Source: Olivibacter jilunii
Lineage (GTDB): Bacteria; Bacteroidota; Bacteroidia; Sphingobacteriales; Sphingobacteriaceae
Length of the DNA: 64,000 nucleotides
Direction of reading: 5' to 3'
Assembly (NCBI RefSeq): GCF_900607235.1
Contig: NZ_LR027858.1
Coordinates: 62,001 to 126,000, forward strand
Shown here: positions 1 through 9,016 of the stretch, in pieces
How positions within the stretch are numbered: position 1 is the stretch's first letter
How the letters are laid out: each line of letters opens with the position of its first letter
Made by a program: the position numbers and the translations under genes
Notes under the pieces: model-generated
What the model was told of the DNA's origin: nothing
Databases searched by the model: none
The model's input: the letters and a program-made list of their open reading frames with translations, nothing else

Positions 1-3
1 TAG

Positions 4-99
4 TGCCTCCCACTGCATGACGTAAATTTTGGAGGCGGCATTGTCGAAAGCGAAAAGTATTTGCTTCTAACCAAACCTGCCATAGTTTACAGATCTTAA
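4..99 (+). pseudogene. Possible C-terminal remnant of a coding sequence
   Basis: Frame 1 is open from the TAG at 1-3 to the TAA at 97-99 and reads like protein (ends KYLLLTKPAIVYRS). There is no start codon and a stop sits directly upstream at the window edge. It may be the degraded tail of a gene lying to the left, or chance. I do not recognise the family. The preceding sequence is needed to decide. Confidence 0.18.
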
Positions 100-148
100 A
101 TCGTTTACAAAGTATTACACTGCTTGGCAGAATCTCTTCATTCTACTG

Positions 149-290
149 AAATATCGCCTAGGAAATTTGCGGTTTGTAAGTTGATGCACTACCATTGTAG
201 CAAACAATAACGAATAAAAGTGATTAAAAAAAACGTTCTTTTAATATAAACACCTTCTGCTGTATGTTAAAAGCGAATTTATTAAAGCGT
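149..290. repeat. Partial copy (copy 1) of the MITE-like intergenic repeat
   Basis: The block ATCGCCTAGGAAATTTGCGG at about 153-172, followed by a variant of GTTGATGCACTACCAT, recurs at 2783-2833. The same module recurs in inverted orientation near 12350-12380. The right end (cgttcttttaatataaacacc and following bases, to about 277) is the reverse complement of the left end of the copy at 12199. Here the inner module is joined directly to the right arm, so this copy looks internally deleted. Confidence 0.6.
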
Positions 291-302
291 GTGTACTCTA
301 TG

Positions 303-344
303 TCTTGATACTTATGTCTCGATACTTATATCTTGATACTTATC
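303..344. repeat. Three tandem 14 bp repeats
   Basis: Three consecutive 14-mers, TCTTGATACTTATG, TCTCGATACTTATA and TCTTGATACTTATC, lie head to tail at 303-316, 317-330 and 331-344, just upstream of the candidate esterase promoter. They could be an operator array or a slippage-prone tandem repeat. The rest of 1-448 holds only the repeat copy and the promoter listed separately. Confidence 0.8.
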
Positions 345-370
345 GGCTTGAAAAAAATCGAAGATAACAA

Positions 371-400
371 TTGAACAATATCGAATTCTCATTACTTTAG
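371..400 (+). promoter_or_regulatory. Candidate Bacteroidota sigma-ABfr promoter for the esterase gene
   Basis: TTG at 371-373, 19 bases, then TACTTTAG at 393-400 resembles the Bacteroidota consensus TTTG-N19-TAnnTTTG with one -7 mismatch. The ATG lies about 50 nt downstream. Confidence 0.4.
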
Positions 401-448
401 CAAAAGTAAACGACAACCTTGCTATAATGGCATTATTAAACTTAAATT

Positions 449-1744
449 ATGACTATGCGATTTATTTATTTATGGGCGTTTCTACTATTTGTAATTGTTT
501 TTCGAGTAACTGCCCAGCCCAGCGAGCAATTTATTAAGGTGATAGTAGCACCCGATCATGAGAACTGGGAATACAAGCTAAATGAACCGGTGAAATTCAC
601 GGTTACCATTCTTCAAAATGGCAATCCATTAAAGAATATTCCTTTACGTTATGAGCTCGGCCCGGAAAAAATGCCAGCACTTAAGAAAGATTCGCTGTTG
701 TTGACGTCCGCGTCCTATACCGTTAAAAGTGAAGGCATGAAGCAGCCAGGCTTTCTTCGCTTAACTGCCTATGCCTATGTAAATGGCAAAGCATATAAAG
801 GCCTTGCCACCGCTGGATTTACACCGGAACAAATTGAACCAACAGCCCAACTGCCGAATGATTTTGTCGCATTCTGGAATCAAGCCAAGAAAGAACTGGC
901 CGGAATTCCGCTAGATGCAAAGATGACGCTATTGCCCGAACGATGTACGGAAAAAGTGAACGTCTATCATGTCAACATGCAGAACTATGGTAATTCCAGG
1001 CTTTACGGTATTCTGTGCATCCCTAAAGCAACGGGCAAATACCCCGCTATTTTAAGAGTTCCGGGCGCCGGCGTTAGACCTTACAATGGCGACATTGCAA
1101 CCGCCGAGAAGGGATTTATAACCCTAGAAATAGGCATTCATGGCATACCGGTAAACATGGACCCTGAACTTTATGCCAGTCTCCGTTTGGGTGGGTTGGG
1201 GAACTACTTTAATTATAACTTAGATAATCGGGACCGCTTTTACTATAAACGCGTATACTTAGGTTGCGTGCGAGCGAATGATTTCATTACTTCATTACCT
1301 CAGTTTGATGGTGAGCAACTGGCAGTGATTGGCGGCAGTCAGGGCGGAGCACTTGCGATTGTAACCGCTTCGTTAGATGCTCGTGTCAAATTTTTAGCTT
1401 CCTATTACCCCGCACTAAGTGATTTAACAGGATACCTAAAAGGCCGAGCCGGTGGCTGGCCACATTATCTCGATTCAGCGAGCCGGGAAGTTAATAATAC
1501 GAAAGAAAAGCTACAAACAATGGGTTATTATGATGTTGTCAATTTTGCAAGACAACTTAAAGTGCCTGGTATTTATTCATGGGGGTTTAACGATGAAACC
1601 TGTCCGCCAACTTCTTTATATGCCGTGTATAACGTAATCCAGTCTCCAAAAGAACTCTATCTTGCTTTAGAAACCGGACATTGGACTTATAAAGAACAGA
1701 ATGAGGCAGTAGGTGAATGGCTGGAAGAAAGGCTTATTAAATAG
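449..1744 (+). CDS. Secreted acetyl-xylan-esterase-type hydrolase (CE7/AXE1 fold)
   Basis: A predicted exported alpha/beta-hydrolase of 431 residues. A signal peptide (about residues 1-22, ending VTAQ) is followed by a beta-sandwich-like N-terminal region (about 25-130) and an acetyl-xylan-esterase-type hydrolase domain (about 135-430). The nucleophile motif GGSQGG places Ser297. Asp382 (in GFNDETCPP) and His411 (in ETGHW) complete a plausible triad. The family removes acetyl groups from polysaccharides, and beside GH28/GH105/GH106 genes it probably deacetylates pectin or its side chains (inference). An alternative Met start lies two codons in. It stands upstream of the FecI-like gene on the same strand with a 105 bp gap. 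The exact acyl substrate cannot be read from sequence. Confidence 0.85.
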   Translation: MTMRFIYLWAFLLFVIVFRVTAQPSEQFIKVIVAPDHENWEYKLNEPVKFTVTILQNGNPLKNIPLRYELGPEKMPALKKDSLLLTSASYTVKSEGMKQPGFLRLTAYAYVNGKAYKGLATAGFTPEQIEPTAQLPNDFVAFWNQAKKELAGIPLDAKMTLLPERCTEKVNVYHVNMQNYGNSRLYGILCIPKATGKYPAILRVPGAGVRPYNGDIATAEKGFITLEIGIHGIPVNMDPELYASLRLGGLGNYFNYNLDNRDRFYYKRVYLGCVRANDFITSLPQFDGEQLAVIGGSQGGALAIVTASLDARVKFLASYYPALSDLTGYLKGRAGGWPHYLDSASREVNNTKEKLQTMGYYDVVNFARQLKVPGIYSWGFNDETCPPTSLYAVYNVIQSPKELYLALETGHWTYKEQNEAVGEWLEERLIK

Positions 1745-1849
1745 CGGAAATTTAGTAAATGAAGCCAACATAACGGTACAGGATGAAAATCAATTGAAAT
1801 ATATTTTTTTTTGTGTAACCGGAGTTTTATTTTTATAAACCGATAATCC

Positions 1850-2506
1850 TTGCCTTACAAGTCAAAAACGCAAAAATTGGAAAGAGATACACAGATATTG
1901 AAGTGTTGGAAGCAAGTGCTTTTTGAAAGCAATGTCAATGCCTTTGAAGCATTATTCCGCTTGACCAATGCCAATTTTATTAAATTCTGCCAACAGTATA
2001 TTAGCGATCGGGAGACATCAGAGGAGATTGTTTCAGACGTTTTTGTAGATTTATGGCTTAATCGTAGTAAATTGGAGCATGTTAAAAAGCCCGAGGTCTA
2101 TCTCCTAATTTGTGTAAAGAATAAAGCACTCAATCATTGGAAAAAAAAATCTTCCATGCAGTTAGTGTCACTAGACGAAGAAACAAACGAAATAATTGAT
2201 GCCTATCGCCCCGACGAAGAACTGGAAAGGAAAGAACTTTTTATGCAGTTAGATCGGGCGATAGGCTCTTTACCCCATCAATGCCGCGTCATCTTTAAGC
2301 TCGTTAAGGAAGATGGAATGAAATGCGCTGAAGTGGCCGAAATTTTGAATATTTCGGTACGCACGGTACATGCACAAATCTACCGAGCCATGACCAAATT
2401 AAACACCGTCATGACCAAACACCAAGCGTCTGATGCTGCAATAATTATTAAGAACATTGCTTCAGCCATCGCGCTGTTTCTTTTTCTACAGAGCAGCTGT
2501 TTTTGA
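1850..2506 (+). CDS. FecI-like ECF sigma factor
   Basis: An extracytoplasmic-function sigma factor of about 218 residues. The region 2 part (about residues 25-95, including EEIVSDVFVDLWLNR) would bind core polymerase and the -10 element. Region 4 (about 130-190, with the helix-turn-helix LNISVRTVHAQIYRAMTKL) would bind the -35 element. The hydrophobic C-terminus (ALFLFLQSSCF) is common in Bacteroidota PUL sigma factors. The start is a TTG at 1850; no ATG lies in frame before conserved region 2, so TTG or another non-ATG start is needed. The expected partner is the FecR at 4532, which would release it when the STN-bearing SusC at 5718 is engaged. Unusually, a GH28 gene on the opposite strand and a repeat element separate sigma from anti-sigma. 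Confidence 0.85.
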   Translation: MPYKSKTQKLERDTQILKCWKQVLFESNVNAFEALFRLTNANFIKFCQQYISDRETSEEIVSDVFVDLWLNRSKLEHVKKPEVYLLICVKNKALNHWKKKSSMQLVSLDEETNEIIDAYRPDEELERKELFMQLDRAIGSLPHQCRVIFKLVKEDGMKCAEVAEILNISVRTVHAQIYRAMTKLNTVMTKHQASDAAIIIKNIASAIALFLFLQSSCF

Positions 2507-2996
2507 AAAAAAGGATTTATTTAGTCAACCTTTATTTAACGTATGTTCTTTTCCTTAGATGAAAAGAACCAAAATCAAGGCGGTGTAGGCTACCTTGCAC
2601 CTGATTGCAAAGCATCCATTCCGCGTATTGGAGCCGTTTCACTTCCTCAATCCGCTTGGATACTGCGATATAAACAGACGTGCAAATGCTTTGCTGCTCG
2701 TTGCGTTGGTATCCTCCAAGGCCGTTTTTTCCATACACGGGGCCTTGTTGGCTGCCTGCAAAAGCCCTCCGTTCTGCTAAAATATCGCCTAGGAAATTTG
2801 CGGTTTGCAGGTTGAAGCACTACCATCGTAGCAAAGTTCCAAGCGATGAGTTTATTCACATATTGTTTATTTCATTAGGGGTTCATGAGCTCGCCTTGCT
2901 CGGTTTTGCGTCACTTTTTGCGGAAACCACGAAGTAGCATGAGTGCCTTTTAAAACAAACAATAACGAATAAAAGTGACTAAAGAAAAGGTTCCTT
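2507..2996. repeat. MITE-like intergenic repeat, copy 2
   Basis: This 490 bp gap holds no convincing gene. It starts with a self-complementary end (gttcttttcc...gaaaagaacc, about 2543-2570) and ends with aagaaaaggttccttttat against the GH28 stop codon at 2997-2999. The right part (about 2860-3000) is directly similar to 12490-12620, while the inner part (about 2705-2835) matches 12340-12480 in reverse orientation. Several short ORFs cross it on both strands, but they overlap one another and none resembles a protein family. Confidence 0.6.
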
Positions 2997-4343
2997 TTAT
3001 TTCACCGCTTTCTTATCATTTACAATGATATTCTTCAATTGTAAACCTCTGATGAAGTCAAACACGACACCACTTTCATTCGGCGTTGAAACAGTTAAAT
3101 TTTCAAACGTAAAATTGGAAAGCGTGTACTGTTTCGAAGATTTGATATGGAGGAAGCGATCACAAGCTACCTTACAGTTACGCATAGTCAAATGGCTCAC
3201 GGAAGATTTGGGCTCCGGTTGCCCTTTCAAATCAAAAAACTGCGTCCATGCATCTATGGAAAGAAAGTTACGTGCAGTCCCGGTAATATCTTCTACCCAT
3301 ATATTTTTATGTTTTTGCGGTGTGTCGGGCCGCATCTTCAATCGAAGCACATAAGAGGTATTTTTCACAGTACAACGCCTCATAATGACGTTATCACTAA
3401 AAACCGATTCGCTACCCAATGTAAGAGACGGACAGTTTTCAATCGTATTGTCTTCTATGATGATATTGCGATTAGCCCCATTATTTGGGTCCTTATCGGC
3501 TGTCGGCCCTTTACCACCCTTTAAGCAAATACCATCATCATTTACTGATATATAGCAGTTTTTTATTAACACATTTTGGCATACATCCAAGTCAATGCCA
3601 TCCGAGCTTGGTGCGCGAACCTCACTTCCATTATTTGAACCTGCAAGAATGCGCACACCCAAAATCTTTAGGTTTTCGCATTTGTAATAATGCGAGGTCC
3701 AGAAGGGCGAGTTAAGCAACTGAACGCCTGATACCTGTACATTTTTACTATTCGATATGTATAATAGCCGCGGGCGCTGTTCGTCCATATTAGTACATTT
3801 CGGATTCCACTCGCGGCGAAGCCAGAACGCCTGCCAATAACGTAATCCATTGCCGTTGATTATCCCTTTTCCTGAAATCGTAAATCCATCCAAACCATCG
3901 GCATTGATCAAGGCCGCAAAATATTTCAGCGACTGTCCTTCAATACGGGTAGTAAGCACTTTAAAATCAGCAATATTGTCACTGCATTTGAGCGTCGCAT
4001 CTTCGTCTAGGTATAGATGTGTTTTAGGTTTGAAGAAGAGTGATCCCGTAAGGAAAACGCCTTTTGGAATAACAATAACACCACCACCATTTTCAGACGC
4101 CTTGTCAATAATTTTTTGGATACTTTCTGTTTGTACGAGGGTGCTATCGTTTTTTACACCATGGTCAGTAATGATATATTTTTCCCCGAGCGCATTCGCT
4201 TCGATCCTATTTGTATCTGAAAACCAAGCCGGAATAGGCGTTCCATCCGGAAAATTTTGCGCGAATAAATTCCCGGTATTTTTGAAACCAAGGAAATAGA
4301 AGAATAACATGAAAGCTAAAATGATCAGGTTTTTATCTTGCAT
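2997..4343 (-). CDS. Secreted GH28 polygalacturonase / rhamnogalacturonase-like protein
   Basis: A 448-residue exported right-handed beta-helix protein with an N-terminal hydrophobic signal (residues 8-29). The GH28 signatures are SSDGIDLD (246-253), NDDGICLK (268-275), GSES (310-313) and RLKMRP (334-339). The three catalytic Asp positions are therefore present, as is the Arg/Lys subsite pair. The usual GHG motif before the G-S segment is replaced by NCPSLTL, so the canonical His is missing. The family cleaves alpha-galacturonide bonds in homogalacturonan or RG-I. The gene is transcribed away from fecR, with a divergent start-to-start gap of 188 bp, and its stop codon abuts the copy-2 repeat. 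It splits the usual fecI-fecR order. Confidence 0.88.
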   Translation of the reverse strand: MQDKNLIILAFMLFFYFLGFKNTGNLFAQNFPDGTPIPAWFSDTNRIEANALGEKYIITDHGVKNDSTLVQTESIQKIIDKASENGGGVIVIPKGVFLTGSLFFKPKTHLYLDEDATLKCSDNIADFKVLTTRIEGQSLKYFAALINADGLDGFTISGKGIINGNGLRYWQAFWLRREWNPKCTNMDEQRPRLLYISNSKNVQVSGVQLLNSPFWTSHYYKCENLKILGVRILAGSNNGSEVRAPSSDGIDLDVCQNVLIKNCYISVNDDGICLKGGKGPTADKDPNNGANRNIIIEDNTIENCPSLTLGSESVFSDNVIMRRCTVKNTSYVLRLKMRPDTPQKHKNIWVEDITGTARNFLSIDAWTQFFDLKGQPEPKSSVSHLTMRNCKVACDRFLHIKSSKQYTLSNFTFENLTVSTPNESGVVFDFIRGLQLKNIIVNDKKAVK

Positions 4344-4531
4344 TTTTTCTAATGATTATAATAAGGTTAGTGCCTAGCTGCCATTTGCATTTATTCCAAA
4401 AAAAGGGTGTTCTTTTGTTAACTGCAACCTGTGCTGTCCTGATATATTTTAAAGAAATAACATTTTTTTATTTTCTTGTAGGTAATTTCTTCAAAAAATT
4501 TGTCCTCTCCATATACAGGTATAAACCGCAT

Positions 4532-5551
4532 ATGTCACAGGATCGATTCATAACATTGATAACAAAAGAATTCACCAATGAATTAACAGCATCAGAGGTG
4601 AGCGAATTAGCAGGCTTGCTCCAAGATCCTTTGCTTAAGGCGCGGTACGATTTGTTCAAAGCTTATCTATCTAATAATCAATCCGACCACTCATCGGACG
4701 AGCGTGTCTTTAACAAGATCCGGACAAAAATCGCACAGCAGGAAGCGTTCCCTATTTCTTCGCAAAAAAGTAAGAACAAACGGTATCTATGGAAAGTTGC
4801 TGCCGCCGTTTTTGTGCTTATTATAGCTTCTATTGCAATTATGACCTATCTCGTCGGAATTTCTACGCGGCAAATTGCCTACACTGAACGAGCAGCTAAG
4901 AAAAGTTTTACTTTACCCGACGGAAGTAAAGTAGTCTTAAATGCGGAAAGCAAGCTCATCTACCCCAAAACATTTAAGGATAAGCAACGACAGGTTACCT
5001 TGGTGGGAGAGGGATTTTTTGACATTGCTAAAGACCCCAAACATCCCTTTATTATCCATACCGAACAAATGGATATTAAGGTGCTGGGAACATCGTTTAA
5101 CCTTAAATCTTATCCTGATGACCCGTTTAGCGAAACAACCTTATTGACAGGGGCTATAGAGGTAACGTTAAAGGATCGACCCGCTGACCGACTTACATTA
5201 ATGCCTTCTGAAAAACTGATTGTCAGGAATCCGACTGCCAAAGATGAACTTCCGGAAAGCAAGTCGAGTGCCATAACCCAAATTACGCATTTACAAAAGA
5301 TGGACAATACAGTAATAGAAACCTCATGGATATTCAATAAGCTTATTTTCGCAGAACAATCTTTTGTGGATGTATCCAAAATGCTCGAAAGAGCTTATGA
5401 CGTAAAAATTGACTTCAAAAACCAACACCTGAAGCAACTAAAGTTCACTGGCCATTTTGAGCGGGAGTCGGTAACGGACATTTTAAATGCCCTACGTTTA
5501 GTTGAACCATTTTCTTACACCATGCAAGACAAAAAAATACTTATTTATTAA
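4532..5551 (+). CDS. FecR-family anti-sigma factor
   Basis: A 339-residue inner-membrane regulator. The short N-terminal cytoplasmic sigma-binding part (about 1-80) precedes one transmembrane helix (about 88-108). The periplasmic FecR domain begins at KSFTLPDGSKVVLNAES (about 124-140), and the C-terminal segment (about 270-339) resembles the STN-contacting DUF4974 region. The start was set at the ATG of MSQDRF; the frame is open further upstream to 4352, but that would add about 60 residues absent from the family. In the family model, ligand-loaded SusC contacts FecR through its STN domain, freeing the FecI-like sigma (1850-2506). SusC follows 166 bp downstream. Confidence 0.9.
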   Translation: MSQDRFITLITKEFTNELTASEVSELAGLLQDPLLKARYDLFKAYLSNNQSDHSSDERVFNKIRTKIAQQEAFPISSQKSKNKRYLWKVAAAVFVLIIASIAIMTYLVGISTRQIAYTERAAKKSFTLPDGSKVVLNAESKLIYPKTFKDKQRQVTLVGEGFFDIAKDPKHPFIIHTEQMDIKVLGTSFNLKSYPDDPFSETTLLTGAIEVTLKDRPADRLTLMPSEKLIVRNPTAKDELPESKSSAITQITHLQKMDNTVIETSWIFNKLIFAEQSFVDVSKMLERAYDVKIDFKNQHLKQLKFTGHFERESVTDILNALRLVEPFSYTMQDKKILIY

Positions 5552-5583
5552 AACTACGAACAGCTAACCATTAACAAAACATT

Positions 5584-5636
5584 ATGAAAACTGAATTAGG
5601 ACCCGATTAAAAAGCAACGGGGACTCGCCATCCCCG
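5584..5636 (+). promoter_or_regulatory. Leader peptide and hairpin between fecR and susC
   Basis: An 8-codon reading frame (MKTELGPD, 5584-5610) is followed 7 nt later by a perfect hairpin: CGGGGA (5618-5623), a 7-nt loop, and TCCCCG (5631-5636). No T-tract follows, so it is not a classical terminator. It could be a translational or transcriptional attenuator in the susC leader, or a 3'-end stabiliser of fecR mRNA. Translation of the short frame is inference. Confidence 0.35.
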
Positions 5637-5717
5637 CTACATTAAAGACGATTGTAATTAATGCAGACTGCTTTGACCGGGAGTCTGCTTTTGACCATCC
5701 TTAAGATTTTTAAAGTT

Positions 5718-8700
5718 ATGAAATTTTTCAGACACCATCGAGGTGTTTCGGGGATTTATTGCCTCAAAAAGCCAATTCTTATTATGAAATTAACATTTGC
5801 ATTGATTGTGTATTTCAACTTTCAAATGTTAGCAGCGGGATATTCCCAAACCAAGGTTACCTTAAATATCGGAAAGGCCGGTTTTAAGGAAATCATCTCG
5901 GAGATTGAGAAGAAAAGCAGCTATCGATTTGTATTCAGCGAAAGGAATATTCCTCTTAAACAATATGAGAATTATTCCGTGCAAGATAAAGATGTATTAA
6001 CGGTTGTTAATGATCTCCTTAACAACACCCCGTTTACACTACAAATTTTACCCGATCAACTGCTAGCCATTGTTCCGAAAAATCCGATACGAGCCGATAT
6101 TAAGATTACAGGTAAGGTTGTGGATGAAACCGGACAAGTACTAGCTGGTGCGACGGTAAAGGTAAAGGGTATCAACAGAGAGGTGTCAACGGATAACAAT
6201 GGTGCCTTTGTAATTGAAGCGGCCAGCGATGCTGTTTTGGTAATTTCCTACTTAGGCTATAATACGATAGAGATGCCTGTTTGGGGAAAAACATCACTCA
6301 CTATACAGCTTTCGTCAGCCGGACAGGATCTGAATGAGGTGGTGGTTGTAGGTTATGGCACGCAGCGAAAAGCCGACGTTACCGGATCAATAGCCTCCGT
6401 AAGCTCAACCGCCATTGCACGAGCTGCTACCCCCGACGCTGCCGGTGCCTTACAGGGCCAGGCGCCCGGTGCGGTAGTGGTAAAAAATGTAGGGAAACCA
6501 GGTTCGGGTTACAACATCACTATCCGGGGGATCAGTTCTTTTAGTGGCCCAAGTTCACCTTTGTTTGTGATCGACGGAATTCCTACTACTTCGGGATTAA
6601 ATGATTTGAACCCGGCAGATATTGAAAAAATAGACATTTTAAAAGACGCATCGGCTACCGCTATTTATGGCTCCCGCGGTGCTAAAGGGGTCGTTATTGT
6701 AACCACCAAACGAGGGAAGGAAGGAAAAACCACTATCTCTTATGATGGTTATATGGGAATAAGAAAGCCGGTTAATTTGCCCCGCATGTTCAACGGTCCG
6801 GAATATGTAGAGCTCCGTACCCAACAGTTTCTAGCGACGGGGAGAGATACCTCACGCACGAATGCAGCGTTTTTCACACCTGAACAATGGGAAAATATAG
6901 ACGCAGGAAGGTTTACAGATTGGCCTTCTCTCTTGCTAAAAAATGGTTTGCAAATGAATCATAATATATCTGCAAGCGGAGGAGATGAGAAAACCCAGTT
7001 TGCTTTTGGCGCCGGTATACTAAGCGAAGAAGGCAATGTGAGCCCCGAAGATTTTAAACGCTATTCCTTCCGCGGAAGTGTTGACAGACAGATCAATGAG
7101 AAGTGGAAAGCAGGCATGAGCTTCTATGCTGCACAGAACCTACAAAACCTAGGCAGTTATGAATCACTTCGTTCAGCGTATCGAATGCCACCTACTGTAT
7201 CTCCTTACGACAACAATGGCAATAGGGTATTCCGTGTACTAGGAGGAGATGGGGTTATCAACCCTTTATTTGATCAAGAAAACGATATTCGTCAAAACCG
7301 ATCCATTCGGGCATTTGGTCAACTTTATATTCAAGTAAAGCCTGTTGCCCACCTCACCTTAAAAACGACTTTTTCACCAAGCTTGGACATAGGCCGAGGA
7401 GGTTGGTATTTTGGTGCGCTATCCAAGGAGGGCGCAGGCAATGGAGGTTACGCGCAGGCAAGGGACTACGACACGAATGAACAAATAAACTGGCTTTGGG
7501 ATAACCAAGCAACTTATGAGCGAGAGCTTAATGGAGGGCATAAATTGACCGTTACAGCCATACAGAGTATGCAGAAGGACCGCCTGGAAACCAGTGGAAT
7601 CGATGTCTACAATTTACCTTATAATTCTTTGTGGTACAATGTAGGTTCGGCAACAAATACCGACTTCAACGGAACCTTCCGTGGACCTACCGTAAGTTCC
7701 GGCTATACAAAATATACTTTAGCTTCTGCACGGGCCCGTATTAATTATAGTTATAAAGATAAATATCTCTTAACCGCATCGGGTACATGGGATGGTTCTT
7801 CAAGATTTGCAGAAGGCAATCAATGGGGCTTTTTTCCTTCCACATCTTTTGCCTGGCGATTGTCGGAAGAGAGCTTTGTCAAAAAAATAAATGCCATTAA
7901 TGACTTGAAATTACGATTAAGTTACGGTGCTTCCGGAAACGACCGAATAGACTCCTACACTACACAAGCAACACTTGGAGCATCCACTTATTTTTTCGGA
8001 AATTCCCTTATACAGGGCTATTCTCCTAATCGTTTAGCGAACAAAGCATTAACTTGGGAAACGACGAAAGAAATCAATTTAGGATTAGATTTTGCTTTGC
8101 TACAAAACCGCATTTATGGAACGATCGACCTATATAACCGAAAAATCGACAATATTCTATTAAACCGCAATCTGCCGGCACCTTCGGGATGGAACTTTGT
8201 TACAGACAACTTGGGCAAACTGAGAAACAAAGGAATTGAAATCGGATTGAGTACCGTTAATATTCAAACAGACAAATTTTCGTGGAAAACCGATTTCGTT
8301 TTCGATGCTAACAAAAATGAAATACTGGAAACAGCCAATGGTAAAAACGATGACATTGGAAACCGTTTGTTTATTGGGCAACCCGTTCAGGTAAATTTTG
8401 ACTACGTTTTTGACGGTATTTGGCAAGAAAGTGAACGAAGCCTTGCCGCACAATATAATCAACTCCCCGGCCAGGTCCGCGTAAAAGACATAGACAATAA
8501 TGGTGTCATCAATGCCAGCGATCGGCAGATTATTGGTAAGCGAGTCCCCAACTGGACAGGTTCGATTGCCAATACATTCCGCTACGGTAACGTGGACCTT
8601 TATGTGCTGGCTTATACCCGACAAGGCGAGCAGTTTAGTAGCTCGTTTGATGGTTCTTTTATGAATTACAATCAGATTTATAACCAGGTAAAAGTAGATT

Positions 8701-9005
8701 ATTGGACACCAAGCAGTCCCTCTCAGGCCCATTTTCAACCTGGTAACCCAGGTCCTTTTGTAAATGCAGCCTATTATCAAAAGACAAATTTCGTCCGAAT
8801 CAGCAACATTACTTTAGGTTATACTTTTCCAAGCGGCCTTATCGAAAAGCTTAAACTAAACCGCTTACGGGTTTACGCAACGGCTACGAATCCATTTTTG
8901 TTTACTAATTACAAAGGATATGATCCCGAGTGGGCCATTCAAAACACTTATGGGACCGCTGTAAGTACTGCTACCTATCTTTTTGGGGTAAATCTTTCCT
9001 TTTAA
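5718..9005 (+). CDS. SusC-like TonB-dependent receptor with STN domain
   Basis: A 1095-residue outer-membrane glycan importer. A long signal peptide (about 1-45, ending AAGYSQ) precedes an STN domain (about 47-122). Next come a carboxypeptidase-regulatory-like domain (about 128-190), the TonB-box region DLNEVVVVGYGTQRK and a plug domain (about 215-330). The remainder is the beta-barrel, ending in an aromatic residue (GVNLSF). The start was chosen at MKFFRH, the usual N-terminus of FecR-coupled SusC proteins, rather than the upstream ATG at 5661. The STN domain implies trans-envelope signalling to FecR. The partner SusD follows after 11 bp, so the two form one transport complex. The substrate is inferred to be pectin fragments from the surrounding hydrolases. 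Confidence 0.95.
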   Translation: MKFFRHHRGVSGIYCLKKPILIMKLTFALIVYFNFQMLAAGYSQTKVTLNIGKAGFKEIISEIEKKSSYRFVFSERNIPLKQYENYSVQDKDVLTVVNDLLNNTPFTLQILPDQLLAIVPKNPIRADIKITGKVVDETGQVLAGATVKVKGINREVSTDNNGAFVIEAASDAVLVISYLGYNTIEMPVWGKTSLTIQLSSAGQDLNEVVVVGYGTQRKADVTGSIASVSSTAIARAATPDAAGALQGQAPGAVVVKNVGKPGSGYNITIRGISSFSGPSSPLFVIDGIPTTSGLNDLNPADIEKIDILKDASATAIYGSRGAKGVVIVTTKRGKEGKTTISYDGYMGIRKPVNLPRMFNGPEYVELRTQQFLATGRDTSRTNAAFFTPEQWENIDAGRFTDWPSLLLKNGLQMNHNISASGGDEKTQFAFGAGILSEEGNVSPEDFKRYSFRGSVDRQINEKWKAGMSFYAAQNLQNLGSYESLRSAYRMPPTVSPYDNNGNRVFRVLGGDGVINPLFDQENDIRQNRSIRAFGQLYIQVKPVAHLTLKTTFSPSLDIGRGGWYFGALSKEGAGNGGYAQARDYDTNEQINWLWDNQATYERELNGGHKLTVTAIQSMQKDRLETSGIDVYNLPYNSLWYNVGSATNTDFNGTFRGPTVSSGYTKYTLASARARINYSYKDKYLLTASGTWDGSSRFAEGNQWGFFPSTSFAWRLSEESFVKKINAINDLKLRLSYGASGNDRIDSYTTQATLGASTYFFGNSLIQGYSPNRLANKALTWETTKEINLGLDFALLQNRIYGTIDLYNRKIDNILLNRNLPAPSGWNFVTDNLGKLRNKGIEIGLSTVNIQTDKFSWKTDFVFDANKNEILETANGKNDDIGNRLFIGQPVQVNFDYVFDGIWQESERSLAAQYNQLPGQVRVKDIDNNGVINASDRQIIGKRVPNWTGSIANTFRYGNVDLYVLAYTRQGEQFSSSFDGSFMNYNQIYNQVKVDYWTPSSPSQAHFQPGNPGPFVNAAYYQKTNFVRISNITLGYTFPSGLIEKLKLNRLRVYATATNPFLFTNYKGYDPEWAIQNTYGTAVSTATYLFGVNLSF

Positions 9006-9016
9006 AATTGAATCAA

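Noticed and set aside
303-344. CRISPR-like array
   Set aside because: The repeats are 14 bp head to tail with no spacers and no cas genes.
1815-1820. GTAACC motif after a T-run upstream of the FecI-like gene, possible ECF autoregulatory -35
   Set aside because: It would place the transcription start almost on the TTG start codon, and I could not find a convincing -10 match; too weak to list.
2543-2937. Several overlapping 60-90 residue frames on both strands
   Set aside because: They lie within the repeat element, overlap one another, and the inner part is inverted in another copy, so it is not maintained as coding sequence.
8160-8780. 206-residue open frame on the minus strand inside the first susC
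   Set aside because: It is antisense to a clearly conserved SusC barrel, its composition is not protein-like, and there is no upstream signal.
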